64,000 bases of DNA from Branchiostoma floridae (lineage: Eukaryota > Chordata > Leptocardii > Amphioxiformes > Branchiostomatidae). Positions 63,101 to 64,000 of the stretch are shown in pieces; within the stretch, counting starts at the first letter, position 1, and every line of letters starts with the position of its first letter. Location of the stretch: positions 1,107,679 through 1,171,678 of the forward strand of contig NC_049988.1 in NCBI RefSeq assembly GCF_000003815.2, in the 5' to 3' direction. A program made the position numbers and the translations under genes. The notes beneath the pieces are model-generated. The model had not been told where the DNA came from. It saw nothing but the letters and a program-made list of their open reading frames with translations, and searched no databases.

Positions 63101-63148
63101 CATTTCCGGCACGGGTTTATCTGTCAAGCACCTCTGACATACACTTGA
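41657..63148 (+). CDS. Type II membrane receptor: stalk, CTLD, fucolectin, PAN, two CTLDs
   Basis: Exons 41657-41717, 42791-43042, 46312-46536, 48722-48870, 49384-49842, 50063-50144, 51142-51347, 51888-52056, 55803-56033, 56682-56897, 57609-57848, 58720-59121, 60442-60734 and 62990-63148. All have AG/GT borders and matching phases, summing to 3144 bases (1047 residues plus stop). Residues 1-180 are a hydrophilic cytoplasmic tail with NNPTYVPG near its end; a TM helix follows (GIIIAVSLGSLVASGVIIGI). Residues ~230-409 are a Thr-rich stalk. Then come a CTLD (~410-533), a fucolectin/F5-8 domain (~534-682), a PAN/apple-like module (~683-762) and two CTLDs (~763-896, ~897-1047). There is no signal peptide, so type II topology is inferred. 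Likely a cell-surface sugar-binding or pattern-recognition receptor; ligand and signalling are unknown. The exon chain is my assembly and alternative splicing is possible. Confidence 0.85.
43862..44975 (-). mobile_element. LINE 3' fragment with frameshift
   Basis: Minus-strand frames 44974-44520 (LGVPKSSINTAVRGELGVFP, KYWLRLHGLPNDRRVKKAYN) and 44537-44049 (KLRISAHSLHIEKGRHHNTP, ERFCRTCHDNIENESHFIMD) are consecutive parts of a non-LTR reverse-transcriptase ORF C-terminus, shifted in frame near 44525. It lies in the intron between receptor exons 2 and 3. Confidence 0.8.
46312..46536 (+). other. Cytoplasmic exon with NPTYVPG motif
   Basis: Acidic, Asn/Asp-rich tail (residues ~105-180) ending SGLLNNPTYVPGALRQDN. 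NPxY-type tyrosine motifs bind PTB-domain adaptors or clathrin adaptors; YVPG could also be phosphorylated. It sits about 20-25 residues before the TM helix. Confidence 0.7.
46548..46681. mobile_element. MITE with TAGGGGTGGGTACCGGTAC ends
   Basis: Perfect-looking arms TAGGGGTGGGTACCGGTAC and GTACCGGTACCCACCCCTA close a ~134-bp foldback just after receptor exon 3. Confidence 0.85.
46930..47130 (-). repeat. LINE 3' tail relative
   Basis: TTGATTTGATTTATTCAGCT, then ACAGCCAGGGCTACCCAACA matches the tail region of the LINE at 15673 (ACAGCCAGGGCTGCCCAACT). Confidence 0.6.
47370..47730 (-). mobile_element. Retroelement-like fragment with ~70-codon frame
   Basis: Minus-strand frame reads HSPTLDKLRDLQFTYAMSCP, PCIPPSFLKRTQRIDGYSVS and ends ELNHSAKVA-stop. 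The 3' flank (CTTTATCGCGCAACAATTGT on +) resembles the tail of the LINE at 43870. Family not recognised. Confidence 0.45.
47800..48545 (-). mobile_element. LINE 3' end interrupted by the mariner
   Basis: Right of the mariner the minus strand reads LGRVLQMSDDRIPKVALHWA, PERKRKRERPKVTWRRTSTV. Left of it the frame ends NGTKRISK-stop, the usual LINE ORF terminus. The mariner sits about ten codons before that stop. Confidence 0.8.
47841..48318 (+). mobile_element. Deleted mariner element with 33-bp perfect ends
   Basis: 478 bp, TA at 47839-47840 and 48319-48320. Ends CGAGGGGCATTCAATAAGTA continuing to GACCC are perfect 33-base inverted repeats. Inside, ATG 48024 opens the N-terminal helix-turn-helix half of a mariner transposase (MEQVECRAVIRFLYLKGRTP, PSYGLVKRWHPEFKQGRKSV, RPGRPSSAIDEASV). 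The catalytic DDD half is deleted and the frame runs out through the right end, so it is non-autonomous. Confidence 0.95.
49384..49842 (+). other. Thr-rich mucin-like stalk exon with internal repeats
   Basis: 153 codons, mostly degenerate copies of VTTTLPAV / VTTKIPAV (about 24-30 bases per unit, ten or more copies). Dense Thr/Pro fits an O-glycosylated spacer holding the lectin head away from the membrane. The minus-strand frame over the same bases is an artefact of the repeat. Confidence 0.85.
50262..51030. repeat. CACGTGACGT-rich repeat block, left
   Basis: Contains two tandem copies (about 50262-50450 and 50540-50700) of a unit with ATACGTGACG, CACGTCACATGGGACGTAAA and ATCAATAACTTAGTTAA. 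It is inverted relative to 53500-53870. Confidence 0.75.
51142..52056 (+). other. CTLD1 (two exons)
   Basis: Exons 51142-51347 and 51888-52056. CTLD landmarks are TYVAAAQTCAADGGRLAVVK, YWIGL, WAPGEPNN, and WDDTRCYYQKHFVCQ. The EPN triplet is the mannose-type sugar-binding signature and WDD replaces the usual WND. Two N-terminal cysteines of long-form CTLDs are absent. Confidence 0.9.
52120..52272. repeat. Compound microsatellite
   Basis: Runs of (GTAT)n, (GT)n, (GA)n and (GTGA)n just after CTLD1. Confidence 0.9.
52690..52850. repeat. Three-copy tandem repeat (~55-60 bp)
   Basis: CACGACAGTTTGTCCGACTT-ACGATATT recurs three times with drift (near 52699, 52752 and 52805). Confidence 0.7.
53500..53870. 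repeat. CACGTGACGT-rich repeat block, right (inverted)
   Basis: Carries GTTAACTAAGTTATCGATA, GACGTCACG and AAACAAATATATTGCCATAT, the reverse complement order of the block at 50262-50700. The CTLD1 exons lie between the two blocks. Confidence 0.7.
53885..53970. repeat. Dispersed repeat, also at 56995-57090
   Basis: Both contain GAGACCGGGAGAGCTGA, CTTATCTA and ACCTTCAAACATCACGTG or close variants, in the same orientation. Confidence 0.7.
54312..54690 (-). repeat. Dispersed repeat related to 62690-62890
   Basis: Translated minus-strand TTEMKRFEDWTGETERRRNI matches plus-strand TTEMNRGEDLTGERKKERSI near 62780. An (AAAT)n run at 54335-54370 marks a retroelement-like tail. The reading frames themselves are probably not functional. 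Confidence 0.6.
54608..55020. repeat. ~155-160-bp tandem repeat, three copies
   Basis: Units start near 54608, 54763 and 54925 with TTTTGGCTCCTGTACCCTGG variants and share GATTCAATAACAC and ACAAAATGCT. A further looser series (CATTTTTGGAC..GGTGATT, ~110-130 bp) continues to about 55650. Confidence 0.7.
55803..56897 (+). other. Fucolectin-type F5/8 domain (two exons)
   Basis: Exons 55803-56033 and 56682-56897 (phase 1-1, 1-1). Landmarks are NLAIGKTATQSS, GKAVDGSRATDI, ACTHTENEYQPWWKVDL, ILNRGDCCG, then GRYVSVQLMGREDNLSLCEV. This fits eel-fucolectin/tachylectin-4-type domains. The HT..R.DCC pattern holds the family's His and Arg fucose contacts and vicinal Cys pair. Confidence 0.88.
56340..56625 (-). 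mobile_element. tRNA-derived SINE
   Basis: On the minus strand the head reads GTGTGGCGCAATCGGTAACG (A box) and, about 45 bases on, CGGGTTCGAAACC (B box), followed by a body shared with degenerate copies near 8030-8295, 7810-7900 and 14930-15010. It lies in the intron between the two fucolectin exons. Confidence 0.8.
57609..57848 (+). other. PAN/apple-like module (one exon)
   Basis: 80 codons, phase 1-1, eight or more Cys: TLQDCAEACCADSTCLSFQY, then CYVKSRLC. The C..ACC.D..C.SFQY pattern is typical of PAN/apple domains in adhesive extracellular proteins. Confidence 0.7.
58300..58600. repeat. Dispersed repeat, also at 43160-43500
   Basis: Both contain CCTCCACTTCTAAGTC, AATTATGACG and ATCATTTTGATTGTATTGGC-like segments in the same order. 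Confidence 0.6.
58720..59121 (+). other. CTLD2 (single exon, complete)
   Basis: 134 codons, phase 1-1. Full set of long-form Cys, MPGEPNNDNDEDCVLYY and WNDDKCSSAKKFICE; both EPN and WND calcium/sugar motifs are intact, so mannose-type binding is predicted. Confidence 0.93.
59122..60441. other. Receptor intron without recognised content
   Basis: AT-rich; I see no repeat family or exon in it. Confidence 0.4.
60442..63148 (+). other. CTLD3 (two exons, altered binding site)
   Basis: Exons 60442-60734 and 62990-63148. The fold markers are kept (WIGL, HWIWEDGS, C-terminal GFICQ), but the sugar site reads WNPAEPDD instead of EPN and no WND follows; extra Cys appear (YRSCRPG, CCHF). Calcium-dependent sugar binding is doubtful. 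Confidence 0.88.
60735..62989. other. Receptor intron splitting CTLD3
   Basis: Mostly unrecognised. CAAACTCCAAATCCTCGCAAACT-type sequence at 62235 also occurs at 50872, and the dispersed repeat at 62690-62890 ends about 100 bases before the last exon. Confidence 0.4.
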
Positions 63149-63469
63149 GTTGTCAGCAAAAAGCCAACATGACCAGAAAACATACCGGCGAGTTCTTCAT
63201 TTTTGTTGTGGTAGTAAGACAAAACAACTTTTCAGAGTCTGTCCGAAGACTCAATTTTCTATTCTGAAAACTTTCATACTACATGTAAATAATACTAGTA
63301 TTCTAATACACATTCCAAGCAGCGAAGAATAGGAGTTTTGAAACCCGACGGGAACCCCAGTTCAACTTGCAAGCGAACACTTTAATATATTTGAAAATGA
63401 ATTTACAATGTAAAAGGCTTCACAGAATAGAAGCGACAATGTAAAAACACACATGTCATAGGTAAAAAG

Positions 63470-64000
63470 AGTACAAAGACTCACTTTTCAAGAGGTATAA
63501 AGATTCGGAAGACTCCACTTTTCAAGAGGTAGAGTCAAAAGACTCCACTTTTCAAGCGGTAGAAAGAGTCGTAAAACTCCACTTTTCAAGAAGTAAAAAG
63601 AGCCGGAAAACTCCACTTAGAAGTATAAAGAGCCGAAAAACGCCACTATTCGAGGGGTAGAAAGAGTGGGCAAACTCCACTTTTCAAGAGGTAGAAAGAG
63701 TTGGCAAACTCCACTTTTCAAGGTTTAGAAAGAGTGGGCAAACTCCACTTTTCAAGGTTTAGAAAGAGTGGGCAAACTCCTCTTGCCAAGAGGTAGAAAG
63801 AGTAGGAAAACTCCACTTTTCAAGAAGTAGAAAGAGCCAGAAGACTCCACTTTTCAAGAGGTAGAAAGATTCGGAAAACTCGTTTTCAAGAAGTAGAAAG
63901 AGCCGTAAAACTCCACTTTGCAAGAGGTAGAAAGAGTCGGAAGACTTCACTTTTCAAGAGGTAGAAAGAGCCGGAAAACTCCACTTTAAGAAGTAGAAAG
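63470..64000. repeat. ~33-bp minisatellite at window end
   Basis: About 16 units of ACTCCACTTTTCAAGAGGTA-GAAAGAGTCGGAAA with drift, continuing past the window edge. It starts about 320 bases after the receptor stop codon. Confidence 0.92.

Noticed and set aside
63470-64000. CRISPR-like regular repeats
   Set aside because: Contiguous diverged units without unique spacers in a eukaryotic genome; a minisatellite.

Overview
The window is eukaryotic. Genes are split into short exons with canonical GT/AG borders and lie in AT-rich, repeat-dense intergenic DNA. There is one 100-base run of N at 30279-30378. The gene content (vertebrate-like single-copy genes beside a multidomain C-type lectin/fucolectin receptor), a tRNA-derived SINE, many short inverted-repeat elements and large local duplications are most like a cephalochordate (amphioxus, Branchiostoma). 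That assignment is inference; no species marker was tested. Layout, left to right: (1) 90-8551, + strand: ten exons, all in compatible phase, encode the C-terminal ~603 residues of a leucine-rich-repeat protein, best guess LRRC41-like. Its last exon runs into an ~86-bp tandem array that repeats the end of the coding region with its stop codon. (2) 12641-14053, - strand: a two-exon MPLKIP (TTDN1) homologue, head-to-head with (3) ISCA1 on the + strand at 17655-18041, whose coding sequence is uninterrupted. They share a GC-rich region with a CRE-type palindrome. (4) 25311-28853, + strand: a complete four-exon INPP1 with its metal-binding motifs. (5) 33235-35378, + strand: orphan transmembrane and Ser/Thr-rich stalk exons. 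(6) 37.3-42.2 kb: a large inverted duplication with ~1.8-kb arms and a ~1.18-kb spacer. Each arm carries promoter-side sequence plus the same 61-nt first coding exon, pointing outwards. (7) 41657-63148, + strand: fourteen phase-compatible exons form one open reading frame of ~1047 codons. It encodes a type II membrane receptor: cytoplasmic tail with an NPTYVPG motif, TM helix, Thr-rich stalk, CTLD, fucolectin-type F5/8 domain, PAN/apple-like domain, CTLD, CTLD. The DNA between genes is mostly mobile elements: three copies of one TA-flanked MITE, a two-copy MITE with ATGTTGATTCGATTA ends, a 2.09-kb Harbinger-like element, a 1.56-kb hAT-like element full of TGACGTCA, a deleted mariner nested in a LINE 3' end, a LINE nested in a GTGCACC element, further LINE fragments, and several mini- and microsatellites. 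The conserved genes (LRRC41-like, MPLKIP, ISCA1, INPP1) are unrelated housekeeping functions. The right half is a lectin-receptor locus that looks evolutionarily active: duplicated promoter and first exon, orphan paralogous exons, expandable stalk repeats, and inverted repeats around one lectin-domain exon pair.
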